Shown here: in pieces, positions 1 through 13,180 of the stretch | Layout: the number at the start of each line of letters is the position of its first letter | How positions within the stretch are numbered: position 1 is the first letter of the stretch | Source: Gordonia insulae | Lineage (GTDB): Bacteria; Actinomycetota; Actinomycetes; Mycobacteriales; Mycobacteriaceae | Direction: 5' to 3' | Assembly: GCF_003855095.1 (NCBI RefSeq) | Contig: NZ_CP033972.1 | Span: 4,836,001 to 4,900,000 of the forward strand | DNA length: 64,000 bases | The notes under the pieces: generated by a model | What the model was told of the DNA's origin: nothing | Seen by the model: only the letters and a program-made list of their open reading frames with translations | The model's database searches: none | Translations under genes and position numbers: made by a program

Positions 1-1119
1 CTCGACGAGGCCGCGGGCCTGGCGTCGCAGCCGTACGGCCAGGTGTTGCGAAGTCAGAAGCCGCGCATGTCGATCGGGCGTCACGTCCCGGTCGGCGTCG
101 TCGGGGTGATCAGCCCGTTCAACTTCCCCGCCATCCTGTCGATGCGGTCGGTCGCACCCGCCCTCGCGCTCGGCAACGCGGTCATCCTGAAACCCGATCC
201 GCGCACCCCGATCGCCGGCGGACTCGCCCTGGCCGACCTGCTGGCCGAAGCCGGCCTCCCGGAAGGTCTGCTGCACGTGTTGCCGTCGGGGGCGGAGGTG
301 GGCGCCGCGCTCGTCGCGCATCCCGGTGTCCCGTGTATCTCGTTCACCGGCTCGACGGCGGCGGGCCGCAGGATCGGCGAGGCGGCGGCGCCTCTGCTCA
401 AGAAGGTCCATCTCGAGCTGGGTGGCAACAACGCCCTGCTGATCCTGCCGGACGCGGACATCGACGCCGCGGCGTCGGCGGGCGCGTGGGGCTCGTTCCT
501 GCACCAGGGGCAGATCTGCATGACCGCGGGCCGGCACCTGGTGCCTGCGCACCTGGCCGAGGAGTACACCGCGAAACTGGCCGAGAAGGCGCGTCACCTC
601 CCGGTCGGTGACCCGACCGATCCCGACGTCGCGCTCGGGCCGATCATCGACAGCCGGCAACTCGAGAAGATCGATGAGATCGTGCAGTCGTCGGTGCGGG
701 CCGGCGCCACGCTGGCCGCGGGCGGCACCCACGAAGATCTCTTCTACCGCCCGACGGTGCTCGGCGACGTGCCCACGGATTCACCGGCCTTCACCCAGGA
801 GATCTTCGGGCCGGTCGCCCCCGTCACCGCCTACGAGACCGTCGACGAGGCCATCGACATCATCAACTCGTCGGAATACGGACTGTCGGTCGGCATCCTG
901 ACCGGCAACGCGTTCAAGGCTTTCGCACTCGCCGATCGCATCCGATCGGGTGCCGTCCACATCAACGACCAGACGGTCGACGACGAGGCGGTGGCACCGT
1001 TCGGCGGTACCAAGGCGTCGGGCACCGGCGGGCATTTCGGGTCGTCGGTCAATCTGGACACCTTCTGTGACCTGCAATGGGTCACGATGCAGGCCGACAT
1101 CGAGCGGTACCCGTTCTGA
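1..1119 (+). CDS. Aldehyde dehydrogenase, benzaldehyde dehydrogenase-like (5' end missing)
   Basis: C-terminal three quarters of an NAD(P)-dependent aldehyde dehydrogenase that oxidises an aldehyde to its acid. The frame is open from the first base, so the start lies upstream of the window. Visible are the ISPFNFP segment of the Rossmann fold, the general-base Glu in ELGGNN, the nucleophilic Cys in GQICM and the EIFGPV segment near the end. The pattern is closest to benzaldehyde/vanillin dehydrogenases, but the substrate cannot be read from sequence. It ends 44 bases before the LuxR-type regulator on the same strand. Family call firm, substrate unknown. Confidence 0.88.
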   Translation, partial: LDEAAGLASQPYGQVLRSQKPRMSIGRHVPVGVVGVISPFNFPAILSMRSVAPALALGNAVILKPDPRTPIAGGLALADLLAEAGLPEGLLHVLPSGAEVGAALVAHPGVPCISFTGSTAAGRRIGEAAAPLLKKVHLELGGNNALLILPDADIDAAASAGAWGSFLHQGQICMTAGRHLVPAHLAEEYTAKLAEKARHLPVGDPTDPDVALGPIIDSRQLEKIDEIVQSSVRAGATLAAGGTHEDLFYRPTVLGDVPTDSPAFTQEIFGPVAPVTAYETVDEAIDIINSSEYGLSVGILTGNAFKAFALADRIRSGAVHINDQTVDDEAVAPFGGTKASGTGGHFGSSVNLDTFCDLQWVTMQADIERYPF

Positions 1120-1163
1120 GTCACCGACGGTCACGATCGGGCTGCGCACACTAGGATCGAGCC

Positions 1164-3917
1164 ATGACCCGGCCGGCGCGCGCAGCCCAGCGTCGGGACG
1201 TCGTCGCCGAGTTCCGTTCCCGCCTCGACGAGCTGCTCGCCGGAGTCGACGATCCGTCGGGGGTGCGCTGCCTCATGCTGGTCGCGGACACCGGCGCCGG
1301 CAAGTCCCGTCTCCTGCATGAGGTGACGTCCGGGTCGTCGGTCCCGATCGGATGGGCGACGGCATCCGAGTTGTCTTGGCGGCAGCCCTATTCGGTCATC
1401 GCCGACGCGCTCGGGTGTGCCGTGCCGGAGCCCCTCGACGAGGATGCGGACCAGTTCTTCCTGAACCGCCTCGATGACCTCGCCGCATCGGGCCGATACC
1501 TGATCGTCGTCGACGATGCGCACAACGCCGACGCCGCCAGCCTGAACCTTCTGCAGGCGATCACCGACGCCGCGCGCGATCTGCCCCTGACCCTGCTCGT
1601 GGCCGCCAGGCCACTCCCGCAACGCGAGTACCTGACGCGGCTGACACGTCGACCCGACGTCGACGTCGTTGCGGTGCCGCCGATGGATGCCATGGACCTC
1701 GACGTCCTGGTGCGGGAACGACACGACGCCTGGCCGACCACGCGGTTGCGCGACGCGCTGGTTGTGGCACACGGGAATCCGCTGCACGCCGGCGCGATCC
1801 TCGACGAACTCGACCGCACCGGACAGTTGATCCGCGACGGCGACCGCGTCGATCTCGCCGCCGAGGCGCAGTCGCCGCCGGCGGCCGGCCTCGCCGATTC
1901 CATCGCGGCGCGCCTCGACGCGCTCGACCCGTCGTCGCACGACGTCCTGGTCACACTCGGGATCTGGGGCGGTCCCGTCGATCTCGGCCACATCGCCGCG
2001 CTGTCCGCGGTTCCGGCCACCGCGCTGCTCGGTCCCGCGCAACGTCTCCTCGATGCGGGTGTCGCGGAGTTCGACGCCGAGGGCCGGTTGCGGGTGGTGC
2101 ACGACTCGATCGCGGACGTCGTCGTCGAGCGGACACCACAACCGTTGCGCGCCATCGTCCATCGGGCCATCGCCGAGCAACCCGACACCGACCCGGTGTC
2201 CCGCGCCTTCCATCTCCGCGCCGCCGGTGCGGCGCCGAGCGAGACGGTTGCGGCCGATCACGCTGCCGCGCAGGCGCTGACGAACGCTCCCGCGGTGCAC
2301 GCGGATCTGTTGTCCGAGACGGGTGTGGGCGCCGGTGCGCCCGGACTCGAGACGCAGGTACTCGCGCTCGAGCGGGTGCTGGCTCTCGCGCGGTCCGGGC
2401 AACTCGAGCGGGCCGACGAGTCGGCGCGTGCCACCCTTGCCGTCGCCGACGACCTCGACGTCATCGCGCGGCTCTACCGCACGCGACTGTTCGTGCTCAC
2501 CGCGCGCGGCGAGAACGCCGAGGCGATCGCGACCATCGAGTCACTGACGGGTGTGGACCTGCCCGAGCGCAGCCGGCGGGTGCTCACCGATCTGCACGCC
2601 TATCTGACCCTGCTCAGTGGGGCGGCCCCCATTCCGGTGGAACCGTTCGCGCACGCCAGCACCGACCTGACCCTCACCGGTCTCGTCGCGGAGGCCCTGC
2701 GGAGTTGCCTGGTGGGGTCGTCGTTCACCGCGGTCGAGTTCGCCGCCGAGGCGTCGCGCCGGTTCATGTCCGACGATTCGGCGGGCGCCGACTCCAGTGA
2801 GGGTGCGTCCGCCGACCTGTGGCCGCCGTTCATCGAGATGTTCCACGGCGGACCGCGCGCGGCCGCCGACGTCATGGCCGACACGTCGGCCAGGCAGGCC
2901 GAGCGTGGCACCACCTGGCAGTCGACGTATCGGCAGTTGATCCATGCGTCGATCCTGACGATGCGGGGGCAGCTCTCCGACGCCGCGGTGACCTTCGACA
3001 CCGCCATGGAGAAGGTATCCGTCGGCGACGAGGCGGTGCCGTCGCTCGCCTACGGGGCGCGGGTGTTCGTCGATCTGGTGCGCGGCGATCTCGCGGCCGC
3101 CGAGCGGCGCGTGCAGGACTGGTATGACGGCCGCGTCGGGCACGGAGTCCTGGTCGAGCAGTTCGGTCTCCCGCAGATCCAGCGGATGCAGATGCTGGTA
3201 CTCGAGGCGCGCCGGCGCCACCGGGCGGCCGCGGAGATGGCCGCCGAGGTCTGGGATCGGACCATCGCACAGCAGGCCTACGGGTGGGCGGCGACCATCG
3301 CGCCCGCCTGCGCGCGGGTCGCCATCCGCGCCGTCGAACCGGCACTGGTCGCCCGGATCGGCGACGATCTCGCCGCGCTGACCCAACCGTTGAGCCCCGC
3401 GCTGGCGCCGACCATTCGACTCGCACGCGGCATGGTCACCGCCGAACCCGCCGAGATGGTGCGGATCGGGGTCGAGGTGGCCGAGGCGGCCCGCGACCTC
3501 GACGACGTTTTCCTCGAGATCGCCGGCTGGGAGGAGTCCGCGGTGTCCGCGGCCATCGCGGGTGATCGCACGGGTGCCATCGACCATGCGCGTCGCGCGC
3601 TGCAACGGGCCGAGGATGTCGGTGCCGACGGCGTCACGACCCGGATCCTGTCCCGCATGCGGTCGGCGGGCGTGCGCGTCACCACCGCGGGCAAGCGTCG
3701 CCCGACGAGTGGCTGGGACAGTCTGACGCCCACCGAGGCGCAGGTCACCGAACTGATCGCGATGGGGTTCAGCGGCCCGGACATCGCCGCCCGGCTGTTC
3801 ATGTCGCCGCGGACCGTGCAGACCCACGTCTCGCACGTGCTCGGCAAGCTCGGCCTGCGTACACGTGTCGAATTGGCGGCCGCGGCCTCGAGTCGGCAGG
3901 CCGCCCCGATCCGATAG
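1164..3917 (+). CDS. Large ATP-binding LuxR-family transcriptional regulator (LAL type)
   Basis: A 917-residue STAND-type regulator. The N-terminal ATPase shows Walker A (ADTGAGKS, residues 41-48) and Walker B (YLIVVDDAH, residues 112-120). The middle is a long Ala/Arg-rich helical region of the kind that forms TPR-like repeats. The last about 60 residues are a LuxR/GerE helix-turn-helix ([13 protein letters not shown], then [18 protein letters not shown]). Such proteins are normally activators triggered by a bound inducer and ATP. Nothing shows its ligand or targets. It ends 10 bases before the lysS start. Confidence 0.85.
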   Translation: MTRPARAAQRRDVVAEFRSRLDELLAGVDDPSGVRCLMLVADTGAGKSRLLHEVTSGSSVPIGWATASELSWRQPYSVIADALGCAVPEPLDEDADQFFLNRLDDLAASGRYLIVVDDAHNADAASLNLLQAITDAARDLPLTLLVAARPLPQREYLTRLTRRPDVDVVAVPPMDAMDLDVLVRERHDAWPTTRLRDALVVAHGNPLHAGAILDELDRTGQLIRDGDRVDLAAEAQSPPAAGLADSIAARLDALDPSSHDVLVTLGIWGGPVDLGHIAALSAVPATALLGPAQRLLDAGVAEFDAEGRLRVVHDSIADVVVERTPQPLRAIVHRAIAEQPDTDPVSRAFHLRAAGAAPSETVAADHAAAQALTNAPAVHADLLSETGVGAGAPGLETQVLALERVLALARSGQLERADESARATLAVADDLDVIARLYRTRLFVLTARGENAEAIATIESLTGVDLPERSRRVLTDLHAYLTLLSGAAPIPVEPFAHASTDLTLTGLVAEALRSCLVGSSFTAVEFAAEASRRFMSDDSAGADSSEGASADLWPPFIEMFHGGPRAAADVMADTSARQAERGTTWQSTYRQLIHASILTMRGQLSDAAVTFDTAMEKVSVGDEAVPSLAYGARVFVDLVRGDLAAAERRVQDWYDGRVGHGVLVEQFGLPQIQRMQMLVLEARRRHRAAAEMAAEVWDRTIAQQAYGWAATIAPACARVAIRAVEPALVARIGDDLAALTQPLSPALAPTIRLARGMVTAEPAEMVRIGVEVAEAARDLDDVFLEIAGWEESAVSAAIAGDRTGAIDHARRALQRAEDVGADGVTTRILSRMRSAGVRVTTAGKRRPTSGWDSLTPTEAQVTELIAMGFSGPDIAARLFMSPRTVQTHVSHVLGKLGLRTRVELAAAASSRQAAPIR

Positions 3918-3927
3918 GGTCTCGGGG

Positions 3928-5493
<1,566 letters not shown>

Positions 5494-5506
5494 TCTGCGA
5501 TTCAGG

Positions 5507-5537
5507 GCAATAGTCCGCGCTCACCGCGAACTATTGC
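5507..5537. repeat. Palindromic hairpin, copy 1 (upstream of DUF559 gene)
   Basis: Arms 5507-5519 (GCAATAGTCCGCG) and 5525-5537 (CGCGAACTATTGC) pair over 13 positions with one mismatch around a 5-base loop. A near-identical hairpin lies at 6478-6516, on the other side of the next gene. It sits 14 bases after the lysS stop, so it could act as the lysS terminator, although no T-run follows. Confidence 0.75.
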
Positions 5538-5586
5538 AGGCGATTGTCGATGGAACCGATGTGTGGCCTCGTGCGTCAGATTCTGC

Positions 5587-6468
5587 ATGAGAGACGAAAC
5601 CGCCTTGAGGCGGATGATCGCCGACCACGACGGCGTATTCACCTCGGCTCAGGCACGCGGTAGTGGGGTCAGCGACGACCAGATCCAGCGCCGGGTCACC
5701 TCGGGCGAGTGGGTCCGTGTGGCCCGCGGCGTCTTCCGCGTGGCGAACCGAAAAGTCGACCTCCGGATGCGGATGCGTATAGCCGTATTGCGCGTCGGGC
5801 CCGGAGCGGTGCTTGCCGGAATGGCGGCCGCGTGGTGGCACGGCTTGACCACCACCGCTCCGTCGGTGATCGTGGTCATCGCTCCGCCGACCCGGCACGG
5901 CAGCCGAATCCCGGGTTGCAGGGTATGGCACCGAAAGGTGGACCCGGCGGACGTGACGTCGAAGGACGGTCTGGCGGTGACGACGATAGCGCTGACCGTT
6001 CTCGATGGTGCGGTCGACGTTGGTGTGCGGGTGATGGATTCCGCGCTGCTCCGTAAGCAGGTGACGCTGGCTGAACTGATCGCTGCGCAGCGGAGGAACG
6101 CGGGACGTCGTGGTTCGAAGCGTGCCCGAGCCATGCTCGCCGCGATGGAACACGGAGCGCGCTCCGAGGCGGAACGAAAAGCTGTCGCGCTGCTGCAGAC
6201 GTCCGAGATCGGCGGATGGATCGCGAATCATCCTGTCGGTAAGTACGTGCTCGACCTGGCGCTCCCCGAGCACATGATCGACATCGAGATCGACGGCTTC
6301 GCTCACCACAGCGATGCGGACGCGTTTCAGCATGATCGCGAGCGTCAGAATGACCTCATCGCACTCGGATGGACCGTCCTGCGCTTCACGTGGCACGACC
6401 TGACCGACCGGCCGGACTGGGTGCTTGGGCAGATTCGGGCGGCCATCCGTCAAGCAACAGCGGCGTGA
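5587..6468 (+). CDS. AbiEi-like winged-helix plus DUF559 (Vsr-like) nuclease-fold protein
   Basis: A 293-residue protein of unknown role. Residues 1-60 resemble the winged-helix N-domain of AbiEi-type antitoxins (GVFTSAQARGSGVSD, then GEWVRVARGVFR). The C-terminal about 90 residues resemble DUF559, a PD-(D/E)xK nuclease fold related to Vsr endonucleases: VLDLAL, then IDIEIDGFAHH, then DRERQNDLIALGWTVLRFTW, with the expected acidic residues. No toxin partner is adjacent, so it is not an obvious AbiE pair. ATG 5587 is chosen over an in-frame GTG at 5563. Two matching hairpins flank the gene, suggesting it arrived or moves as a unit (inference). Confidence 0.8.
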   Translation: MRDETALRRMIADHDGVFTSAQARGSGVSDDQIQRRVTSGEWVRVARGVFRVANRKVDLRMRMRIAVLRVGPGAVLAGMAAAWWHGLTTTAPSVIVVIAPPTRHGSRIPGCRVWHRKVDPADVTSKDGLAVTTIALTVLDGAVDVGVRVMDSALLRKQVTLAELIAAQRRNAGRRGSKRARAMLAAMEHGARSEAERKAVALLQTSEIGGWIANHPVGKYVLDLALPEHMIDIEIDGFAHHSDADAFQHDRERQNDLIALGWTVLRFTWHDLTDRPDWVLGQIRAAIRQATAA

Positions 6469-6477
6469 ATCACGCTT

Positions 6478-6516
6478 CAGGGCGATAGTCCGCGGTCAGC
6501 GCGGACTATTGCCCTG
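6478..6516. repeat. Palindromic hairpin, copy 2 (downstream of DUF559 gene)
   Basis: Arms 6478-6494 (CAGGGCGATAGTCCGCG) and 6500-6516 (CGCGGACTATTGCCCTG) pair over 17 positions with one G-T wobble and a 5-base loop. It shares most of its bases with the hairpin at 5507-5537. Placed between convergent genes (DUF559 gene and fadD3), it could serve as a terminator for both. Confidence 0.8.
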
Positions 6517-6540
6517 GATTGCGAAAATCGACGAATCGCG

Positions 6541-8097
<1,557 letters not shown>

Positions 8098-8104
8098 GCG
8101 GCCA

Positions 8105-8118
8105 ACCTAGCACTTGCT
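8105..8118. promoter_or_regulatory. KstR2-like operator between fadD3 and fadE30
   Basis: ACCTAGCACTTGCT fits the KstR2 consensus AnCAAGnnCTTGnT with one mismatch. It lies 7 bases upstream of the fadD3 start and 21 bases upstream of the chosen fadE30 start, so one repressor could control both directions. Confidence 0.7.
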
Positions 8119-8139
8119 TGGTACGTTATGCTAGCGACC

Positions 8140-9408
8140 ATGACCTCGATCAACCTTGCCGATCGGGCGGTCGACCTCGGTGAATGGGCGCGGACGACGC
8201 CGAACGCCGCAGATGTCTTCGCGACCGCGGTGCGTGCCTGGCTCGACGAGCACCTCGCCGGCGAATTCGCCCACCTGAAAGGGCGCGGCGGCCCCGGTAG
8301 CGAGCACGAGTTCTTCGAGGGGCGGCTGGCGTGGGATCGTCATCTCGCCCGCGCGGGCTGGACCTGCCTCGGGTGGCCGACCCGCTACGGCGGCCGGGGC
8401 GCGACGCTCGAGCAGCGCATCATCTTCCACCAGGAGTACGCGCGGGCAAATGCGCCCGCGCGGGTCAATCATCTCGGCGAGGAACTCCTCGGGCCGACGC
8501 TCATCGAGTACGGCACCGAGGAGCAGAAGGCGCGGTTCCTGCCCGGCATCGTCGACGTCACCGAGCTGTGGGCGCAGGGCTACTCCGAGCCGGGTGCAGG
8601 CTCGGACCTCGCCGGGGTGTCGACCACCGCGCGCCTCGACGACGAGTCCGGCACCTGGGTCGTCAACGGACAGAAGGTCTGGACGTCGCTGGCCCACGTC
8701 GCCCAATGGTGTTTCGTGATCTGCCGCACCGAGAAGGGGTCGAGCCGGCACAAGGGACTCAGCTTCCTGCTGGTCCCGATCGAGCAGCCGGGCGTCACCG
8801 TTCGGCCCATCCAACAACTCACCGGCACATCCGAATTCAATGAGGTCTTCTTCGACGACGCGGTCACCGACGCCGACCTCATCGTCGGGGAGCCCGGTGA
8901 CGGCTGGAAGGTCGCCATGGGGCTGCTGCAGTTCGAGCGTGGCGTCTCCACGCTCGGTCAGCAGGTGGGCTTCGACCGTGAGCTACGCGATCTCACCCGG
9001 ATCGCGGAATCCACCGGCGCCGCGGCGAACCCGGAGATCGGTTCGCGATTGACCCGCGCGTGGATCGGACTGAAGGTGATGCGGGCGCATGCCGAGCGCA
9101 CCCTCGACGGCGACGTCGTGTCGCAGGAGGGTGCGGCATCGGTCGCAAAGCTCTTGTGGGCCAACTGGCATCGTGACCTGGGGGAGCTGGCGATGGCCGT
9201 CATCGGTGCTCCGTCGCTGATCGGACCCACCCACACCGTCGAGGGCGATGCCAACGACATCACCGATCCCGACCACGTCGAGCTCGACGAATGGCAACGA
9301 CTCTTCCTTTTCACCCGCGCCGACACCATCTACGGCGGGTCGAACGAGGTGCAACGCAACATCATCGCCGAGCGCGTGCTCGGCCTACCGCGAGAGGCCC
9401 GCCAGTGA
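8140..9408 (+). CDS. fadE30: Acyl-CoA dehydrogenase FadE30
   Basis: FAD-dependent acyl-CoA dehydrogenase of 422 residues that introduces a double bond into a CoA-linked HIP derivative (family role in ring C/D breakdown). Diagnostic parts are GYSEPGAGSDLA, NGQKVWTSLAH, ERGVSTLGQQ and the C-terminal TIYGGSNEVQRNIIAERVLG. ATG 8140 is preferred; an in-frame ATG at 8128 is also possible and would place the start 10 bases from the operator. Transcripts are probably leaderless or nearly so. It overlaps ipdF by 4 bases (GTGA), implying translational coupling. Confidence 0.92.
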   Translation: MTSINLADRAVDLGEWARTTPNAADVFATAVRAWLDEHLAGEFAHLKGRGGPGSEHEFFEGRLAWDRHLARAGWTCLGWPTRYGGRGATLEQRIIFHQEYARANAPARVNHLGEELLGPTLIEYGTEEQKARFLPGIVDVTELWAQGYSEPGAGSDLAGVSTTARLDDESGTWVVNGQKVWTSLAHVAQWCFVICRTEKGSSRHKGLSFLLVPIEQPGVTVRPIQQLTGTSEFNEVFFDDAVTDADLIVGEPGDGWKVAMGLLQFERGVSTLGQQVGFDRELRDLTRIAESTGAAANPEIGSRLTRAWIGLKVMRAHAERTLDGDVVSQEGAASVAKLLWANWHRDLGELAMAVIGAPSLIGPTHTVEGDANDITDPDHVELDEWQRLFLFTRADTIYGGSNEVQRNIIAERVLGLPREARQ

Positions 9409-10226
9409 CCGAGACAACCGTCGAACACGTTCGTTCACCGCTCGCGACGCCTCCGGAGGAGACGCCCGGCCACGGGCTGCTGCTCGGTCGCAAGGTCGTG
9501 GTGACCGCCGCCGCGGGCACCGGGATCGGTTTCGCCACCGCGCGCCGCGCGCTGCTCGAGGGCGCGGACGTGGTGATCAGCGACTGGCACGAACGACGTC
9601 TGGGCGAGGCGCAGGAGAAACTGGCCGCGGAGTTCGCCGATCAGACCGTCGGGCAGGTGGTCTGCAACGTTCAGGAGTCCGCCGAGGTGGACGCCCTGAT
9701 CACCGCTGCCGCAGGCGAACTCGGGCGTATCGACGTCCTGGTCAACAATGCCGGCCTGGGCGGGGAGACCCCGGTCGCGGACATGACCGACGAGGAGTGG
9801 GACCGGGTCCTCGACATCACCCTCAACGGCACCTTCCGCGCCACCCGCGCGGCACTGCGGTACTTCCGCGCGGTCGAGCACGGGGGTGTGATCGTGAACA
9901 ACGCCTCGGTGCTGGGCTGGCGCGCACAGCGCGGGCAGGCGCATTACGCCGCGGCCAAGGCGGGTGTGATGGCGTTGACCCGCTGTTCGGCCGTCGAGGC
10001 CGCGGACTTCGGGGTGCGCATCAACGCGATCGCACCGTCGATCGCCAAGCACCCGTTCCTCGCGAAGGTGACCAGCGACGAACTCCTCGACGAGCTGGCG
10101 TCCCGCGAAGCCTATGGCCGGGCCGCCGAGGTCTGGGAGGTCGCCGCGACCATCGCGATGCTGGCCAGCGACTACACCACCTACCTCACCGGCGAGGTCG
10201 TCTCGATCTCCAGCCAGCGCGCGTAG
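9405..10226 (+). CDS. ipdF: Short-chain dehydrogenase IpdF
   Basis: NAD(P)-dependent SDR of 273 residues, matching IpdF, which oxidises the ring hydroxyl of 5-hydroxy HIP-CoA derivatives. It shows a glycine-rich segment VTAAAGTGIG (the first motif Gly is replaced, as I recall for this group), NNAG, an active-site Ser in NNASVLGW and the YAAAK catalytic pair. The GTG start at 9405 overlaps the fadE30 stop. About 70 bases separate it from fadA6, still the same operon by orientation. Confidence 0.9.
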   Translation: MTETTVEHVRSPLATPPEETPGHGLLLGRKVVVTAAAGTGIGFATARRALLEGADVVISDWHERRLGEAQEKLAAEFADQTVGQVVCNVQESAEVDALITAAAGELGRIDVLVNNAGLGGETPVADMTDEEWDRVLDITLNGTFRATRAALRYFRAVEHGGVIVNNASVLGWRAQRGQAHYAAAKAGVMALTRCSAVEAADFGVRINAIAPSIAKHPFLAKVTSDELLDELASREAYGRAAEVWEVAATIAMLASDYTTYLTGEVVSISSQRA

Positions 10227-10297
10227 CCGACCACCACCACGGCCGCCCAATAACGACTCCGGCACCACAACCTCCGAAACCGTCACCAGGAGAAGCA

Positions 10298-11455
10298 ATG
10301 TCCACACCACAGGCCTACATCGTCGACGCGGTCCGCACACCGGTCGGCAAGCGCAACGGATCGCTCGCCAAGACCCACCCCGCCGACATGGGTGCCCACG
10401 TGATCTCGTCCGTGCTCGACCGCACCGGACTCGACCCGAATGTCGTCGACGATGTGGTGTTCGGCTGCGTCGACGCCATCGGCCCGCAGGCGGGCAACAT
10501 CGCGCGGACCGCGTGGCTCACCGCGGGTCTGCCGCTCGACATCCCCGGCACCACCGTCGACCGGCAGTGCGGATCGTCGCAACAGGCCATCCATTTCGCC
10601 GCCCAGGGCGTGATGAGCGGTACCCAGGACGTCGTCGTCGCCGGCGGCGTCCAGAACATGAGCGCGATTCCGATCTCGCAGGCCATGATCGCCGGCCAGG
10701 AGTTCGGGTTCACCACGCCGACAGCCGAATCCGTGGGCTGGCGAGAGCGATTCGGCGGACAGGCGATCTCCCAGTTCAACGGCGCCGACATGATGGCGAA
10801 CAAGTGGGACATCAGCCGCGAGGACATGGAGCGGTGGTCGCTGCAGTCCCATGAGCGTGCCCGTGCGGCCATCGCGGGCGGCCGCTTCGACAACGAGATC
10901 GTCGCACTCGGCGACTGTGTCGTCGACGAATGCCCGCGGGAGACCTCGCTGGAGAAGATGGCCGGATTGCAGCCGCTCGCCGAGGGCTCCCGCCTGACCG
11001 CGGCGGTCGCCTCGCAGATCTGTGACGGGGCGTCGGCCACCCTGGTGGTCTCCGAGAAGGCGCTGAAGGAGTACGGGCTCACCCCGCGGGCGCGCATCCA
11101 TCACCTGTCGGTGCGCGGCGACGATCCGGTGATGATGCTGTCGGCGCCGATCCCGGCGACCGCGTACGCGTTGCAGAAGACCGGACTGACCATCGACGAC
11201 ATCGACGTCATCGAGATCAACGAGGCGTTCGCGTCGGTGGTGCTGGCATGGCTGAAGGAGACCGGGGCCGACCCGGCCAAGGTCAACCCCAACGGTGGCG
11301 GCATCGCACTGGGTCACCCGCTGGGCGCGACCGGGGCGAAGCTGTTCGCGACCCTGCTCAACGAACTCGAGCGCACCGGCGGCCGGTACGGGCTGCAGAC
11401 GATGTGTGAGGGCGGCGGCACCGCAAACGTCACGATCATCGAACGGCTCTCCTGA
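10298..11455 (+). CDS. fadA6: Thiolase FadA6
   Basis: Acetyl-CoA acyltransferase of 385 residues. FadA6 thiolytically cleaves a late linear CoA ester after ring opening by IpdAB (family knowledge). All thiolase residues are present: nucleophile Cys91 in QCGSSQQ, His in GGGIALGHPLGATG and the second Cys in MCEGGGTAN. The ATG at 10298 follows AGGAGA at a good spacing. A longer open frame runs upstream through ipdF and is not used. Confidence 0.92.
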   Translation: MSTPQAYIVDAVRTPVGKRNGSLAKTHPADMGAHVISSVLDRTGLDPNVVDDVVFGCVDAIGPQAGNIARTAWLTAGLPLDIPGTTVDRQCGSSQQAIHFAAQGVMSGTQDVVVAGGVQNMSAIPISQAMIAGQEFGFTTPTAESVGWRERFGGQAISQFNGADMMANKWDISREDMERWSLQSHERARAAIAGGRFDNEIVALGDCVVDECPRETSLEKMAGLQPLAEGSRLTAAVASQICDGASATLVVSEKALKEYGLTPRARIHHLSVRGDDPVMMLSAPIPATAYALQKTGLTIDDIDVIEINEAFASVVLAWLKETGADPAKVNPNGGGIALGHPLGATGAKLFATLLNELERTGGRYGLQTMCEGGGTANVTIIERLS

Positions 11456-11604
11456 CCCCGCCGAACACCGACCGCCGGCCACACGCCACCCGATCTGAAA
11501 ACGGGTGTGGCCAGAACGCTGTGATCTGCCGCATACTATGCTGGAACAAACACGCGAGTTCGTTTCTTGACGTAGCCCGCGACCAGCACTATTCGGAGGA
11601 TCAG

Positions 11605-13113
11605 ATGACCAAACCAGCAGAGGTGACCAGCGCGGTGTCGGGCCGCGTGTCGTCGGAGGCCCACACGATGACCGAGCTGCTGGAGATCCAGCGCGCGGCG
11701 TTCCTGCGCGACGGCATCCCGGACGCGAAGACCCGGATCGATCGCATCACCCGGCTGTCGTCGCTGCTCCTCGACAACGCCGACGAGATCGCAGAGGCGC
11801 TGACCGAGGACTTCGGCACCCGCCCGCGTGAGCTGTCCCTGGCGGCCGACGTGGCCGGCTGCATGGTGGACCTCACTCATCAGCGCCGCGGGGTCGAGAA
11901 GTGGATGAAGGAGAGCAACACCGCAAAGGTGCAGGGAGCGTTGGGGTTCAAACAGCGAGTCCGCCACGACCCGCTGGGTGTCGTCGGCATCATGGGGCCC
12001 TGGAATTTCCCGCTGCAGCTGACCTTCGTGCCCGCGGGTGCGGCCTTCGCAGCCGGCAACCGTGTCCTGATGCGGCCGTCGTCGATCACCTCGCGGACCA
12101 CCGACGTGATCGCCAAGCACGCCCCCGACTACTTCTCCATCGAAGAGCTCGCGGTGATCACCAGCAAGCACGGTGGCGGCGCCGATTTCGCCAAGCTCAA
12201 GGTCGACCACATGTTCTTCACCGGATCGCCCGATGTCGGTGCGTCCGTCGCACAGGAGGCCGCGAAGAACCTGGTGCCGGTCACCCTCGAGCTGGGTGGC
12301 AAGAATCCGGCCGTCCTCGACCCGGATGCCGACATCGACAAGGCGGCGACGATGCTCGCCGACGCGCGGATGGTCAACGGCGGCCAGGTCTGCCTATGCC
12401 CCGACTACGTGTTTGTGCCGGAGGCCAAGGTCGGTGAGTTCACCGACAAGGTCATCGCCCGGTGGACGACCAACTTCGCGACGATCCGCAACAACCCCGA
12501 GTACACCGCGACCATCAACCAGAAGAACTACGACCGGATCCTCGGTCTGATCGCCGATGCGCAGGAACTCGGCGCCGACGTCCGGCAGGTGGTCCCCGCA
12601 GGAGAGCCGCTTCCGGATGCCGAGAAGCGCAAGATCGCGCCGACCCTGCTGACCGGCGTCAAGGCAGGCATGAAGATCGAGGAGGACGAGGTGTTCGGGC
12701 CGGTACTCACGGTCTATCCGTACCGGGATCTGTCCGAGGCCATCCGCTACATCGCCGCACATCCGCATCCGCTGACCATGTACTGGTGCGGCGACGACAA
12801 CGAGAACCTGGCTCGTCTCGCCGACGGCACGCGGAGCGGGTCGATCAATGCCAACGACTTCGCCCTGCACATGTTCGGTGCCGAGCTCCCGTTCGGCGGC
12901 ATCGGCCGCAGCGGCATGGGCGGCTACCACGGCAAGACCGGCTTCGACACCTTCAGCCACGCGCGTGCGATCGCGATATCGACGATGCCGTTCAAGGTCT
13001 CCGAGATGATGTCGCCGCCGTTCACCGCGCGCGACGCGAAGATGACCAACGGCCAGATGAAACTCTGGACCCGGTTGAACAAGCGCGCGATCAAGAAGCT
13101 CAAGCGCCGCTGA
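11605..13113 (+). CDS. Aldehyde dehydrogenase, coniferyl-aldehyde type
   Basis: A 502-residue NAD(P)-dependent aldehyde dehydrogenase of the short class 3/coniferyl-aldehyde branch. It shows GIMGPWNFPLQLT, the Glu of LELGGKNP, the nucleophilic Cys in NGGQVCLCPD, EEDEVFGPVLTV and PFGGIGRSGMG. The start at 11605 is preceded by GGAGGA; upstream in-frame codons lack a ribosome site. It lies between fadA6 and kstR2 on the same strand; a link to sterol aldehydes or propionaldehyde is possible but unproven. No KstR2 operator precedes it. Confidence 0.88.
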   Translation: MTKPAEVTSAVSGRVSSEAHTMTELLEIQRAAFLRDGIPDAKTRIDRITRLSSLLLDNADEIAEALTEDFGTRPRELSLAADVAGCMVDLTHQRRGVEKWMKESNTAKVQGALGFKQRVRHDPLGVVGIMGPWNFPLQLTFVPAGAAFAAGNRVLMRPSSITSRTTDVIAKHAPDYFSIEELAVITSKHGGGADFAKLKVDHMFFTGSPDVGASVAQEAAKNLVPVTLELGGKNPAVLDPDADIDKAATMLADARMVNGGQVCLCPDYVFVPEAKVGEFTDKVIARWTTNFATIRNNPEYTATINQKNYDRILGLIADAQELGADVRQVVPAGEPLPDAEKRKIAPTLLTGVKAGMKIEEDEVFGPVLTVYPYRDLSEAIRYIAAHPHPLTMYWCGDDNENLARLADGTRSGSINANDFALHMFGAELPFGGIGRSGMGGYHGKTGFDTFSHARAIAISTMPFKVSEMMSPPFTARDAKMTNGQMKLWTRLNKRAIKKLKRR

Positions 13114-13141
13114 CGCGACGTCACGATCGCTCTGACTCTCC

Positions 13142-13180
13142 CGCTTGGCCGGGTTCGCACACCGCGGACCCGGCCAAGCG
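13142..13180. terminator. 13-bp hairpin before kstR2
   Basis: Arms 13142-13154 (CGCTTGGCCGGGT) and 13168-13180 (ACCCGGCCAAGCG) pair perfectly with a 13-base loop. It starts 28 bases after the aldehyde dehydrogenase stop, where a terminator would sit. Its 3' arm runs into the KstR2-like operator. Confidence 0.65.

Noticed and set aside
11551..11575. GGAACAAACACGCGAGTTCGTTTC upstream of the aldehyde dehydrogenase as a KstR-like operator
   Set aside because: GAAC and GTTC are present but 10 bases apart instead of 2, and outer bases do not match.
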